Shown here: one piece after another, positions 7,828 through 18,008 of the stretch
Position numbering within the stretch: position 1 is the stretch's first letter
Layout: each line of letters opens with the position of its first letter
Assembly: GCA_020832445.1 (NCBI GenBank)
Contig: JAFIEO010000030.1
Coordinates: 38,432 to 102,431, forward strand
Source of the DNA: Paracoccaceae bacterium
GTDB lineage: Bacteria > Pseudomonadota > Alphaproteobacteria > Rhodobacterales > Rhodobacteraceae
Direction of reading: 5' to 3'
Length of the DNA stretch: 64,000 nt
Notes under the pieces: model-generated
Seen by the model: only the letters and a program-made list of their open reading frames with translations
What the model was told of the DNA's origin: nothing
The model's database searches: none
Made by a program: the position numbers and the translations under genes

Positions 7828-9114
7828 ATGGGTCCGATACAGTCCCTTGCCGAACTTTACGGCTTCGTGCGTCGCCGCCTTGACCTGTTGCTTGTCACAG
7901 TGGGAATCGGCACCATCGTCGCGGCGGCTTTGGCGCTGCAAACCACCCCTGTGTACCAGTCACATACAGTCCTGTCAGCGCGCCTGAATACTGTTTCCGG
8001 CGAATTTGCCGGTATGACGGGCGTTCAGAATGCGCCCGTGCGCCTGCTGCAACTGGTGGAACAGCGCCTGACAACGCGTGAAAACATGCTTGCGCTGGCC
8101 GACAAATATGATCTTTACCCCGGCCTGCCGACCCAGGAACGGGTCGAGGCCACGCGCGCATCCATCACATTTTTAAGCAGCGAGGCCGTGACAATCGGGT
8201 TTGCCCGCGATGGAATGCTGTCCTCGATCGTTGTGCAAGCGCGCGCTGACAATGGCGCAAAAGCTGCGAACATCGCCAATGAACTGGCCACCATGATCAT
8301 TGCCGAAACCGGTGCCGGACGAGAGGCCCGCGCGCGCGAAACCTTGTCGTTTTTGCGCGAACGTCTGGAACGTAATGAAGCCAGCCTGCGCGAAGTCGAG
8401 GCAGAACAACGCGCCTTCGCAGCCCTGCACCCCGACGCGATGCCCTTCAATGTGGAACTGCGCCGTTCTGAATTGCTGCAACTGACCACAGCAATTCAAT
8501 CCACCGAAGCCGAAATCGTAGCACTGGAATCAGAACTGGCGGCACAAAACCGCCAAGGCAGCACCCAGCGCAGGCTTGCGCAGCTTGGTGACCAGCTGGT
8601 CACGCGCCAGGCCGAACTTGACCGGCTGAATGCACGCCGCGACGAACTGGAGCCGTTTTTCACCCGCGTGGCCGAGATCGAACGCGATCAGGCCGCGATT
8701 GCGCAACGCGAAGAACGTCTACAGGACAGTTTACGCGATATTTCCGACCAGATCGCCAGCGCTGAAACCAATCTGCGGCTGGAAACGGGCCAGCAGATTG
8801 CCGCGTTCGAGGTTCTGGAACCCGCGACACCTGCGGAATATCCAATGTCGCGCAGCCGCAAGGTCACTATGCTGATGGGGGTGTTCGGCTCGGTTGTTCT
8901 GGCGGTCATGGCGGCATTCGCATATGAGGTGTTGCGCCCTGCATTGCGCAGTGCGGGACAGGTTGAACGCGAAACCGGCATGCGCCCTGTTCTGGTCTTG
9001 CCAGAACTGGTTTTGCCATCTGAGCGGCGGCGCATACGCATCGCGCGCCTTGCCGGGCTGGCGTTGTTTGTCCTGGCATTGGCAGCAACGCTTAGCCCCC
9101 TGATCCAGCAATAG
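7828..9114 (+). CDS. Wzz/GumC-type polysaccharide chain-length / co-polymerase protein
   Basis: A 428-residue inner-membrane protein of the Wzz/GumC family. One membrane segment lies near residues 18-38. A long periplasmic region follows (about 40-350) with coiled coil rich in E, R, L and Q. The proline-containing segment EPATPAEYPMSRSRK precedes a second membrane helix (about 350-372), and a third hydrophobic helix sits at the C-terminus. Such proteins set chain length and help export of O-antigen or exopolysaccharide. Two bases separate it from the kinase-like gene, the usual Wzc partner, so the pair reads as a split Wzc. Confidence 0.85.
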   Translation: MGPIQSLAELYGFVRRRLDLLLVTVGIGTIVAAALALQTTPVYQSHTVLSARLNTVSGEFAGMTGVQNAPVRLLQLVEQRLTTRENMLALADKYDLYPGLPTQERVEATRASITFLSSEAVTIGFARDGMLSSIVVQARADNGAKAANIANELATMIIAETGAGREARARETLSFLRERLERNEASLREVEAEQRAFAALHPDAMPFNVELRRSELLQLTTAIQSTEAEIVALESELAAQNRQGSTQRRLAQLGDQLVTRQAELDRLNARRDELEPFFTRVAEIERDQAAIAQREERLQDSLRDISDQIASAETNLRLETGQQIAAFEVLEPATPAEYPMSRSRKVTMLMGVFGSVVLAVMAAFAYEVLRPALRSAGQVERETGMRPVLVLPELVLPSERRRIRIARLAGLALFVLALAATLSPLIQQ

Positions 9115-9132
9115 CGCGGGGGGTATCCAGCC

Positions 9133-10617
9133 ATGCCCAACGCCATTGCCTATACCGCACTTCTGATCTGGCCATTGATCATCGTGGTGATGTTTCGCAA
9201 AATGTCACCGGAACGCGCCTTTATCTGGGCCATTCTGGGCGGGTATATGGTGCTGCCGGAACTGACCGAAATCAACGTGCCGGTCATTCCCGCGTTCGAC
9301 AAGACATCGATTCCCAACCTGACGGCATTCGCGCTTTGTCTGGTGATGCTGAACATGCGTCCCCGTTTGTTGCCCGACGGCCTGCTGGGCAAGGTATTGG
9401 TGGTTGCGCTGTGCACAGCGCCGGTGATTGCAGTGTTTTTCAACACCGACCCGCTGGAATTCGGAACCACACAAAGCGGTCGCCTGACCATGACAGGCGA
9501 ATATACGACATCTGTTCCGGGCATGCGCATTTACGATTCCGTGTCCATTCTGGTGCGGCAGCTTATCATGATCCTGCCCTTCTTTCTGGCGCGTCACCTG
9601 CTGGCCAGCGAACAGGCATTAACCGAACTGCTGCGCGCACTGATGATTGCGGGCCTGATTTATTCTGTTCCAATCCTGTGGGAAGTCCGCTTCAGCCCGC
9701 AGCTGCACACCAATATCTATGGTTTTTTCCAGCATGATTTCAGTCAGATGATACGCCAGGGCGGGTTCCGGCCTATTGTTTTCATGCCGCACGGGCTGTG
9801 GTTGTCGCTGTTCATGGTCATGACCGCTGTTTCTGCACTGCATTTTGCAAAACAGGCCACACCGTCGGACCGGATGCGCGCCATCATCATCGCAGCATTC
9901 CTGTTCGCAATGGTACTTCTGACCAAAAGCCTTGGGCCGTTGTTAATCCTGCTGTGCGTGTCTGCGCTGGTGATCTTTCTGAAGCCCAGGATGCAGCTGC
10001 GCATCGCAGGTCTGGCGGCCCTTCTGGCCCTAAGCTATCCGTTGTTGCGCGGTGCGGGGCTGGTTCCCACAGACAGGTTTGTCGCGCTGGCCAATGCGCG
10101 CAGTCCGGAACGGGCGCAATCGTTGCAATTCCGGTATGACAACGAAGACATGCTGCTGGACCGCGCAGCCGAGAAACTGTTCTTTGGCTGGGGCGGATAC
10201 GGGCGCAATCAGATTTTCGACGCCGACACCGGCCAGATGATATCTGTCAGCGACGGGCAATGGGTCATCACCATCGGGCAATGGGGCTGGGTGGGGTATC
10301 TGGCATTGTTCGGGCTGTTATGCCTGCCATTGCTGGCGCTGTGGTGGCGGTATCGGATGGTGCCTGACAGTGCAATTCCCCCACAGGCGGGCGTTCTGGC
10401 GCTGATACTTGGGGCCAGTCTGGTGGACCTGCTGCCCAATGCCACGCTGGTTTCGCTGACATGGCTGATTGCAGGCGCACTGCTGGGGCATGCCGAATTG
10501 CAGCACCGGCGCAGCCGCACGGCCCAACTGGAACACTGGCGCAATTTGCCTGGCCGCACCGGGCTTATGGCAGCCGCGCGAACACCCGAACCCGCCCTGA
10601 AACGCAGCTTTCTGTAA
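9133..10617 (+). CDS. O-antigen ligase/polymerase-like membrane protein (Wzy_C type)
   Basis: A 494-residue polytopic membrane protein with about ten to twelve hydrophobic segments. It has a large periplasmic loop between roughly residues 300 and 380, containing the fragment FGWGGYGRNQIFD followed by the WVITIGQWGWVGYLALF helix. This arrangement is typical of Wzy/WaaL-type enzymes, which polymerise or transfer undecaprenol-linked glycans on the periplasmic face. Assignment is by topology and local motifs; polymerase and ligase cannot be told apart. It sits 18 bases after the Wzz gene and 38 bases before the PKS gene. Confidence 0.75.
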   Translation: MPNAIAYTALLIWPLIIVVMFRKMSPERAFIWAILGGYMVLPELTEINVPVIPAFDKTSIPNLTAFALCLVMLNMRPRLLPDGLLGKVLVVALCTAPVIAVFFNTDPLEFGTTQSGRLTMTGEYTTSVPGMRIYDSVSILVRQLIMILPFFLARHLLASEQALTELLRALMIAGLIYSVPILWEVRFSPQLHTNIYGFFQHDFSQMIRQGGFRPIVFMPHGLWLSLFMVMTAVSALHFAKQATPSDRMRAIIIAAFLFAMVLLTKSLGPLLILLCVSALVIFLKPRMQLRIAGLAALLALSYPLLRGAGLVPTDRFVALANARSPERAQSLQFRYDNEDMLLDRAAEKLFFGWGGYGRNQIFDADTGQMISVSDGQWVITIGQWGWVGYLALFGLLCLPLLALWWRYRMVPDSAIPPQAGVLALILGASLVDLLPNATLVSLTWLIAGALLGHAELQHRRSRTAQLEHWRNLPGRTGLMAAARTPEPALKRSFL

Positions 10618-10655
10618 GGGCTGCAACACAACCGCAACTGAAAAGCGCATATATC

Positions 10656-13600
10656 ATGACTGACCTACCCGACCAATTCAGCGAAAACGACATTGCCGTT
10701 ATCGGCATGGCCGCGCATTTGCCGGGGGCGGGGTCTGTCGTTGAATTCTGGGAAAACCTGCGCGCGGGCCGCAGCGCCATTCGCAAGCTAAGTGAAGCCG
10801 AACTTCTGGAAGGGGGGGAAGCCGCCGCGACCTTGCGCAAGCCCAACTATGTGCCCCATGCCGCCACGCTGGACGGTTTTGCGGAATTTGACCCCGATTT
10901 CTTTGGCTTTTCCCCCAAGGAAGCGGCCATTCTGGACCCCCAGCACCGCCAGTTTCTGGAAGTGGCGTGGGAAGCGTTCGAGGATGCAGGCCATCCGCCC
11001 GCCGCATTCCCCGGCCCTGTGGGGGTGTTTTCCGGCTGTGGTATGGGCAGTTATTTCTATTTCAACCTGTGCTCAAACCCGCATCTGGTTGATGATGTTG
11101 GCATGTTCCTGTTGCGCCATACGGGCAATGACAAGGATTTTCTGGCCACCCGTGTCAGCCATATTTTCGATTTGCGCGGCCCGTCGGTCAATGTGCAGAC
11201 GGCGTGTTCCACATCGCTTGTTGCGGTGCATTATGCGGTGCAATCGCTGCTGACAGGGGAATGCGACATGGCGCTTGCAGGCGGCGTGACAATCGAATTG
11301 CCCCATGGGCGCGGCTATCTGTTCAAGGAAAACGAAATCCTGTCGCCAGACGGGGAATGCCACGCATTCGATCACCGCGCGCAAGGCACGGTCTTCGGGT
11401 CGGGCGCGGGCGCTGTGGTGCTGCGCCGCCTGTCCGACGCACTGCGCGATGGCGACCGCATCATTGCCGTGATCAAGGGCAGTGCGGTCAACAATGACGG
11501 CGCCGCCAAGGCGGGCTATCTGGCGCCGTCAGTCGAAGGGCAGGCCGCCGCCGTGGCAGAGGCGCATCTGGTCGCAGGCGTGTCCGCCGACAGCGTGTCC
11601 TATATCGAATGCCACGGCACAGGCACATATCTGGGCGATCCCATTGAAATTGCCGCACTGACGCAGGCATTTTCTGCAACCACCGACAAGACCGGCTTTT
11701 GCCGCATCGGGTCGGTGAAAACCAATATCGGCCATCTGGACACCGCCGCCGGTGTGGCCAGCCTGATCAAGGTGGCCTCCGCGCTGGAACACCGCGAATT
11801 GCCCCCCAGCCTTGGATATGAAGCGCCCAACCCCGCGATTGATTTTGCCAGCACCCCCTTTGTCGTCAATGACCGCCTGTCACCGTGGCAGGGTGACGCG
11901 CCGCTGCGCGCGGGCGTCAATTCGCTGGGCGTGGGCGGCACAAATGCCCATGTCATTTTGCAAGAAGCGCCCGCGCGCGTGCCCTCAGATGCAAGCGACT
12001 GGCCCTTCCAGCTTCTGACCCTGTCGGCGCGCAGCAAGCCCGCGCTGGAGGATACCGCGCGCAACCTTGCAACCCATTTGCGCGCCCATCCCGACCAGCC
12101 GCTGGCCGACGTGGCCTTTACCCTGCGCGAAGGGCGCACGGCATTTGCCCAGCGCCGCGTTGTCGTGGCCGAAACCCATGAAGATGCCGCCACACTGCTG
12201 GATGCCGACAACCCCGCCCGCGTGTTTACCCATACGGCGCTGGATAACCCCGACATGGTGTTCATGTTCCCCGGCGGGGGCGCGCAATATGCGGGCATGG
12301 CGCGCGAATTATATGAAACCGAGCCGGTCTTTGCGGAATGGATGGATCGGGGGCTGGCCCATCTGCAACCCAAACTGGGCTATGACCTGCGCGCGTTGTG
12401 GCTGCCTGAACCCCAAGATATGGAACACGCAACCACGGCCTTGAAGCGCCCGTCCGTGCAATTGCCGCTGATCATGATGACCGAATATGCGCTGGCGCAG
12501 TTGTTCATCGACTGGGGCGTAACCCCGTCAGTGCTGGTCGGCCATTCCATGGGCGAAAACACGGCCGCCGCGCTGGCGGGGGTCATCGGGTTTGAAGATT
12601 GCATCGATCTGGTGCATCTGCGCGGGCAGTTATTCGACACGGTGCCCGCAGGCGGCATGCTGTCCGTGCCGCTGTCACTGGATGCGTTGCGCCCCTATCT
12701 GGGGCCGGATCATGACATTGCATCGCTGAACGCGCCGGAACTGACCGTCATATCCGGCCCGCAAGCAGCACTTGACCAGCTGGACGCGGCGCTACGTGCA
12801 GATGACATTACCGCCCAGCGCGTGCCCATCGACATTGCCGCCCATAGCCGCATGCTGGACCCCATTCTGGGGCAATTCCGCGCGTTCTTGCAGGGCGTGC
12901 CCCTGAACGCGCCGCGCCTTCCCGTCATTTCCAACCGCACCGGCCAGCCGCTGACACCGCAGCAGGCCTGCGACCCCGAATATTGGGTGCAACATCTGCG
13001 CAATACGGTCCTGTTTGGCGATTGCATCACCACATTGGCCGCCCGTCCCAACCGCATCTATCTGGAAATGGGGCCGGGCAAGGCGCTGTCATCGCTGACG
13101 CGCATGAACGGGGCCGTGCCGGGGCAACAGGTGCTGTCCGTTCTGCGCCACCCTGACGAAGACATTGCCGATGATCTGTATCATATGGGCACGCTTGGGC
13201 GCATCTGGGCGCTGGGCGGGCAGTTTGACTGGGCGCAGATCTGGGGCGACGCGCGGCGCCAGCGCGTGCGCCTGCCCACATACCCGTTCCAGCGCGCGCG
13301 CTATTTCATTGAACCGGGCAGCACCAGCGCCGCCGATACCCCCGCGCTGGACCGTATTGATGATGTCACCGGGTGGGGTTTTGCCACCGGCTGGAAACCG
13401 GCCTATGCCGATTGCGATATCGATGTGACGCGCGATTTGTCCACCCTACCCGACACATGGCTGATTTTTGCAGATGATGCGGTCATTGCGGCACCGGTTA
13501 TCGCGCAACTGCGTGGCAGCGGCGCGCGCGTGATCGACGTGCATGCGGGCGACACATTCGCGCGCAAATCCGCAGACAGTTATACACTGGCCCCCGAACA

Positions 13601-16600
13601 GGGCGCTGACGGGTATATGCAGCTTCTGCAAGAACTGATCGCGGATGGCGTGACCCCCACCCGCATCGGGCATTTCTGGCTTGCGGACCCGCGCGACACC
13701 TTCAGGCCCGGCTCCAGTGCCATGCACCGCAATATGGAACAGGGGTTTTATTCCCTGCTGTATCTGGCGCAGGCCATCCAGTCCGAAAACCTGCCCCTGC
13801 CCGTTCATCTGTGCATCATCACCACCGGCGCACAAGCGCTGAACGGGCAACCGCTGGCCCACCCTGAAAAGGCCATGATCGCAGGCCCCGCGCGCGTGGC
13901 CCCGCGCGAAATGCCGGGCCTGACCTGCGCCACGCTGGATATTGATGTGGCCAGCACTGACCTGACGCAAACCCTGCTGGAAGAGTTATGCGCCACACCC
14001 GCCAACACCACCGCCTTGTTGCGCGGCCAGCGGCGCTATGTCCAGACCATCCGCCCCGCGCCCTTGCCGGATGAATTGCCGGACCTGCCAGACGGCGCGC
14101 ATTGGGTTATTACCGGCGGTTTCGGCGGCATCGGCCTGACACTGGCCGAAGCGCTGATTACAAAAAGCGCCGCGCGCATTACCCTGATCAGCCGCTCACC
14201 CATGCCCGCCCGTGATGATTGGGACGGGTGGCTGGCCGCCCATTCGCCCGCAGACCAGACCAGCCGCCGCATTCAGGCCATAGGGCGGCTGGAATCCCTT
14301 GGCGGGCGGGTCCATGTTGCCTGCGCCGATGTGTGCAATATTGATGATATGCGCCGCGCGCTGGACGGTGCGCGCGACACCTTCGGCGCACCCTACGGGC
14401 TGATCCATGCGGCGGGCCATATCGCTGATGCGCCCCTTCTGGGCAAATCCCCCGCCGATGTGGAAGATGTGCTGGCCCCCAAACTGCACGGGCTTCAGGT
14501 GCTGGACGCATTGCTGCCCGATGGCACGCTGGATGTGATGGTGCTGTTTTCATCCACATCCACGCTGACCACCCCTGTGGGTCAGGTGGATTATGTGGCC
14601 GCGAATGAATACCTGAACGCGTTTGCGCGGGCGCGCACTGGTGGAAAAACCCGCGTGCTGTCGCTGAACTGGGGCGTGTGGGCAGATGCTGGCATGGCCG
14701 CTGACGCAATGGCCGCACGTCTGGGCCAGACGCCCGCTGTCCCCGCGATGCCCTGCGCACAGCCCCTTTATGACGCGATGGATTTTGATGCCGCAGGCAA
14801 CCGCCGCCTGACCCTGCATCTGGATACAAGCCATTGGATTGTGGACCAGCACCGCACCAGTGACGGAACCGCCATTCTGCCCGGCACCGCCTATCTGGAC
14901 CTGTGCGCGCAGGCGCTACGCGCGCAAGGCGAAACCGGCCCGTTTGAATTGCGCGATATCTGGCTGTTGCGCGCGTTAAGCGTGGCGGATGACAGCCCGC
15001 GCAAGCTGCGCGCGACATTGGCGCGCAACACCACAGGCTATGATTTCACCCTGCGCAGCGATGTCCGCCATGGCGGGGCCACAGGGTATGTGCTGAACGC
15101 GCGCGCAAATGTGGTGCCGGGCACGCCGGATACACCCGCCCCGATAGACCCAGCCGCCATTGCCGCGCGCTGCCCCGATGTGACCGAAGGTGCCGGCCTG
15201 CGCACCCCGCAAGAAGCGCATCTGAAGTTCGGCCCGCGCTGGCGCGTCATTACCCGCACCGCCTATGGCACTGGCGAAGGGCTGGCGCATCTGGAACTGC
15301 CTGCCGCGTTTCAGGGTGATCTGGACGCGGGCCATGTGCTGCACCCCGCGCTGATGGATCTGGCCACCGGTTGGGCCATGGGGCTGATACCGGGCTATCA
15401 GGCCCGCGCGCTTTGGGTGCCGGTGTCCTATGACAGCGTGACGGTCTTTGCCGATCTGCCCGCGCGGATTGTCAGCCACGCGCGCCTTTGCCCCGACACA
15501 GGCACCGACACGGGCACGGGGTTTGCCAGTTTCGATTTGACGCTGGCCTCACCGGACGGGCGCGTGCTGGTCGAAATCCGGCGCTTCACCATCAAGCAGT
15601 TGACCGATACAGCCTTTGGCGATGCGCCCCCCCTGCGCCCGTCCGAGGTGGAACGCGAAACCGCCACCAACACCGCCCTGTCCCCCGCAGAAGAACGCCT
15701 GCGCGACATGCTGGGCCTTGGGATTACCGCACCGGAAGGCGCACATGCCTTCCTGCGCGCCCTGCGGTCGGACCATGCGGCCTTTGTGGTGTCGTCCATC
15801 GACCCGCGCGCGCTGATCGCGCAAGCCGATCACGACGTCATTGCCAAGCCCCAGACCAAATTCGACCGCCCCGACCTTGGCACCCAGATGGTTGCGCCAC
15901 GCAACGATATTGAACGCCGCCTGACAGAATTCTGGCAGGATTTGCTGGGTGTGGACCAGATCGGGGTTGAAGACAACTTCTTCGATCTTGGCGGGCATTC
16001 GCTGATTGCCGTGCGCCTGTTTGCGCAGGTCAAGAAAGCCTATCAGGTGGATTTCCCCATATCTGTGCTGTTTCAGGCCCCCACCATCGCGGCCTGTGCG
16101 GCCATGATTGCCGAACAGACAGGGCTGGACCCTGACGCGGACGGCGCGCTGCCGCACACCGACCAGCCCGCACGCGCGGCATTCACCCATCTGGTGCCAA
16201 TGGACGGCCAGAACAACACCGCGCAGACGCCGTTTTTCCTTGTGGCAGGCATGTTCGGCAATGTGCTGAATCTGCGCCATCTTGCACTGCTGATCGGGCG
16301 GGACAGGCCGTTTTACGGGCTACAGGCGCGCGGGTTGCTGGGCGGTGATGCCCCCCATGACCGTATCGAGGACGCGGCGCACGATTACATTGCCGAAATG
16401 CGGCAGGTGCAACCACATGGCCCCTATATGCTGGGCGGGTTTTCTGGCGGCGGGATTACAGCCTATGAAATTGCCCGCCAGCTGGAAGCAGCGGGCGAAA
16501 AGGTCGATCTGGTAGTTCTGCTGGACACGCCCCTGCCCCTGCGCCCTGCCCTGACGCGCACCGACAAGGCGCTGATAAAGCTGGCCGAATTGCGCCGTAA

Positions 16601-17006
16601 GGGGCCGGGATATGTGCTGGAATGGTGGCGCGCACGGCAGGCATGGAAGCGCCAGCTTGCCACTGGCCCCGCCGCTGACAGCGATGATGCCTTCCATAAC
16701 ACCGCGATCGAGGCGGCGTTTCGCCGCGCGGTGGCCGCCTATCAGGTGCAGCCATGGGATGGTAATCTGGTTCTGTTCCGCCCGCCGCTGGATCACCACT
16801 GGAAAGTGTCGGGTGGCAACTGGGTCAGCAGCCAGCGTGAATATGTATTCCCTGACAATGACTGGACGCGCCACGCCCCGAACCTGCGCGTGATCGAGGT
16901 GCCGGGCGATCATGACAGCATGGTTCTGGAACCCAATGTCCGCGTTATGGTGTCAAGATTGCGCGGCCTGATGCCCGCAGCCCACATAAAACAAGCGGCC
17001 GAGTAG
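10656..17006 (+). CDS. type I polyketide synthase, KS-AT-KR-DH-ACP-TE
   Basis: A 2116-residue single-module PKS starting at the ATG at 10656 (MTDLPDQFSENDIAVIGM). KS: TACSTSL with Cys184, and the ECHGTGT and NIGHLDTAAG histidines. AT: GHSMGE with Ser631 and an IAAH specificity motif, nearer to malonyl than methylmalonyl selectors. KR: TGGFGGIG near 1155 and YVAANEYLNAFA with Tyr about 1313. DH: His1399 in DQHRTSDG, with one residue more than the usual HxxxGxxxxP, and Asp1568 in HPALMD. ACP: GGHSL with Ser1782. C-terminal thioesterase: GGFSGGG with Ser1930 and His2086. No ER is seen. DH lies after KR, the reverse of the usual order. A product released by hydrolysis or transfer is expected; its structure cannot be read. 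Confidence 0.9.
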   Translation: MTDLPDQFSENDIAVIGMAAHLPGAGSVVEFWENLRAGRSAIRKLSEAELLEGGEAAATLRKPNYVPHAATLDGFAEFDPDFFGFSPKEAAILDPQHRQFLEVAWEAFEDAGHPPAAFPGPVGVFSGCGMGSYFYFNLCSNPHLVDDVGMFLLRHTGNDKDFLATRVSHIFDLRGPSVNVQTACSTSLVAVHYAVQSLLTGECDMALAGGVTIELPHGRGYLFKENEILSPDGECHAFDHRAQGTVFGSGAGAVVLRRLSDALRDGDRIIAVIKGSAVNNDGAAKAGYLAPSVEGQAAAVAEAHLVAGVSADSVSYIECHGTGTYLGDPIEIAALTQAFSATTDKTGFCRIGSVKTNIGHLDTAAGVASLIKVASALEHRELPPSLGYEAPNPAIDFASTPFVVNDRLSPWQGDAPLRAGVNSLGVGGTNAHVILQEAPARVPSDASDWPFQLLTLSARSKPALEDTARNLATHLRAHPDQPLADVAFTLREGRTAFAQRRVVVAETHEDAATLLDADNPARVFTHTALDNPDMVFMFPGGGAQYAGMARELYETEPVFAEWMDRGLAHLQPKLGYDLRALWLPEPQDMEHATTALKRPSVQLPLIMMTEYALAQLFIDWGVTPSVLVGHSMGENTAAALAGVIGFEDCIDLVHLRGQLFDTVPAGGMLSVPLSLDALRPYLGPDHDIASLNAPELTVISGPQAALDQLDAALRADDITAQRVPIDIAAHSRMLDPILGQFRAFLQGVPLNAPRLPVISNRTGQPLTPQQACDPEYWVQHLRNTVLFGDCITTLAARPNRIYLEMGPGKALSSLTRMNGAVPGQQVLSVLRHPDEDIADDLYHMGTLGRIWALGGQFDWAQIWGDARRQRVRLPTYPFQRARYFIEPGSTSAADTPALDRIDDVTGWGFATGWKPAYADCDIDVTRDLSTLPDTWLIFADDAVIAAPVIAQLRGSGARVIDVHAGDTFARKSADSYTLAPEQGADGYMQLLQELIADGVTPTRIGHFWLADPRDTFRPGSSAMHRNMEQGFYSLLYLAQAIQSENLPLPVHLCIITTGAQALNGQPLAHPEKAMIAGPARVAPREMPGLTCATLDIDVASTDLTQTLLEELCATPANTTALLRGQRRYVQTIRPAPLPDELPDLPDGAHWVITGGFGGIGLTLAEALITKSAARITLISRSPMPARDDWDGWLAAHSPADQTSRRIQAIGRLESLGGRVHVACADVCNIDDMRRALDGARDTFGAPYGLIHAAGHIADAPLLGKSPADVEDVLAPKLHGLQVLDALLPDGTLDVMVLFSSTSTLTTPVGQVDYVAANEYLNAFARARTGGKTRVLSLNWGVWADAGMAADAMAARLGQTPAVPAMPCAQPLYDAMDFDAAGNRRLTLHLDTSHWIVDQHRTSDGTAILPGTAYLDLCAQALRAQGETGPFELRDIWLLRALSVADDSPRKLRATLARNTTGYDFTLRSDVRHGGATGYVLNARANVVPGTPDTPAPIDPAAIAARCPDVTEGAGLRTPQEAHLKFGPRWRVITRTAYGTGEGLAHLELPAAFQGDLDAGHVLHPALMDLATGWAMGLIPGYQARALWVPVSYDSVTVFADLPARIVSHARLCPDTGTDTGTGFASFDLTLASPDGRVLVEIRRFTIKQLTDTAFGDAPPLRPSEVERETATNTALSPAEERLRDMLGLGITAPEGAHAFLRALRSDHAAFVVSSIDPRALIAQADHDVIAKPQTKFDRPDLGTQMVAPRNDIERRLTEFWQDLLGVDQIGVEDNFFDLGGHSLIAVRLFAQVKKAYQVDFPISVLFQAPTIAACAAMIAEQTGLDPDADGALPHTDQPARAAFTHLVPMDGQNNTAQTPFFLVAGMFGNVLNLRHLALLIGRDRPFYGLQARGLLGGDAPHDRIEDAAHDYIAEMRQVQPHGPYMLGGFSGGGITAYEIARQLEAAGEKVDLVVLLDTPLPLRPALTRTDKALIKLAELRRKGPGYVLEWWRARQAWKRQLATGPAADSDDAFHNTAIEAAFRRAVAAYQVQPWDGNLVLFRPPLDHHWKVSGGNWVSSQREYVFPDNDWTRHAPNLRVIEVPGDHDSMVLEPNVRVMVSRLRGLMPAAHIKQAAE

Positions 17007-17011
17007 CACCC

Positions 17012-17995
17012 ATGAACGCAAGCGTCCTGACCATCATCGTCAATTACAAAAGCGCCGAAATGACACTGCAATCCGCGCAGGCAGCAGATCGCGCCATGCA
17101 AGATATCGACGGCGCGATCACCATTATCGACAATGACAGTCAGGACGGGTCTTTTGATTTCCTGCGCGATCACACCCGCGACATGCCACGCGTCCGGGTG
17201 CTTCAGTCCGGCCATAACGGGGGGTTCGGCTTTGGCAATAATGTGGCCATCCGCGCCGCCATGGCAGACGGGCCGCAACCTGATTTCATCTATTTGCTGA
17301 ACCCTGATGCCTTTCCTGACCCTGATGCGATAATGCTGCTGCGCGATCATATGCTGGCGCACCCCCAGACGGGCTTTGCAGGCAGTGCTGTTCGCGGTGA
17401 TGACGGCGCCCCGCATGAAGTGGCCTTTCGCTTTCCGACAATCTGGTCGGAATTCGAAGCGGCGGCCAATACCGGCGCGGTGACCAGACTGCTGCAAAAT
17501 TACCGCGTTCCCATAGGCTTTCCGCAAAGCACATGCGCGGTGGATTGGTGTTCTGGCGCCAGTGTGATGTTCCGTCGCACTATGCTGGACCAGATTGGCC
17601 TGTTTGACGAAACCTTTTTCTTGTATTTTGAAGAGACAGAGTTGTGCCACCGTGCACGCGCCGCAGGCTGGACAGGCATGCATCTGCCACAGGCCAGTGT
17701 CATGCATATCGGGTCCGTGTCGACCGGCATGAAGAAGAAATCGCGCGTGCCGCGCTATTGGTTCAATTCGCGCGCGCATTATTTTCGCAAGACGGGTGGC
17801 GCAGGATATCTGGCGCTTGCGACACTGTTCTATGTGCTGGGTGCATCCATTTGGAAAATGCGCAGGCTTGTCGAACAGAAAGAGGATCGAATTCCGCCAT
17901 ATTTTCTCCGTGATCTTGTGGCACACACATTGCGAACACTTATGCCGGGCGTATCGGCAAATCGTGGGCGGACAGGGGCGCAGAACGCGCCCTGA
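17012..17995 (+). CDS. GT2-family glycosyltransferase (rhamnosyltransferase-like)
   Basis: A 327-residue GT-A fold transferase. The N-terminal LTIIVNYKSAE strand, IIDNDSQDGS, the NGGFGFGNNVAIR nucleotide-sugar segment, LLNPDAFPDPDA in place of the DxD metal site, and the acceptor-side FDETFFLYFEETELCHRARAAG are all characteristic of the GT2 group that includes rhamnosyltransferases. The donor sugar is unknown. It lies five bases after the PKS stop and 13 before the NRPS. That position suggests it glycosylates the polyketide/peptide product or builds the linked polysaccharide repeat. A hydrophobic stretch near residues 268-283 may attach it to the membrane. Confidence 0.88.
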   Translation: MNASVLTIIVNYKSAEMTLQSAQAADRAMQDIDGAITIIDNDSQDGSFDFLRDHTRDMPRVRVLQSGHNGGFGFGNNVAIRAAMADGPQPDFIYLLNPDAFPDPDAIMLLRDHMLAHPQTGFAGSAVRGDDGAPHEVAFRFPTIWSEFEAAANTGAVTRLLQNYRVPIGFPQSTCAVDWCSGASVMFRRTMLDQIGLFDETFFLYFEETELCHRARAAGWTGMHLPQASVMHIGSVSTGMKKKSRVPRYWFNSRAHYFRKTGGAGYLALATLFYVLGASIWKMRRLVEQKEDRIPPYFLRDLVAHTLRTLMPGVSANRGRTGAQNAP

Positions 17996-18008
17996 AAAGG
18001 GGTAGTGT

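Noticed and set aside
10461..10655. 65-residue N-terminal extension of the PKS
   Set aside because: It overlaps the end of the Wzy-like gene and lacks conserved sequence. The ATG at 10656 directly precedes the KS core.
14188..15018. Long open frames antisense to the PKS and NRPS genes
   Set aside because: They arise from high GC third positions opposite real genes, have no family similarity, and cover no gap in the real coding.
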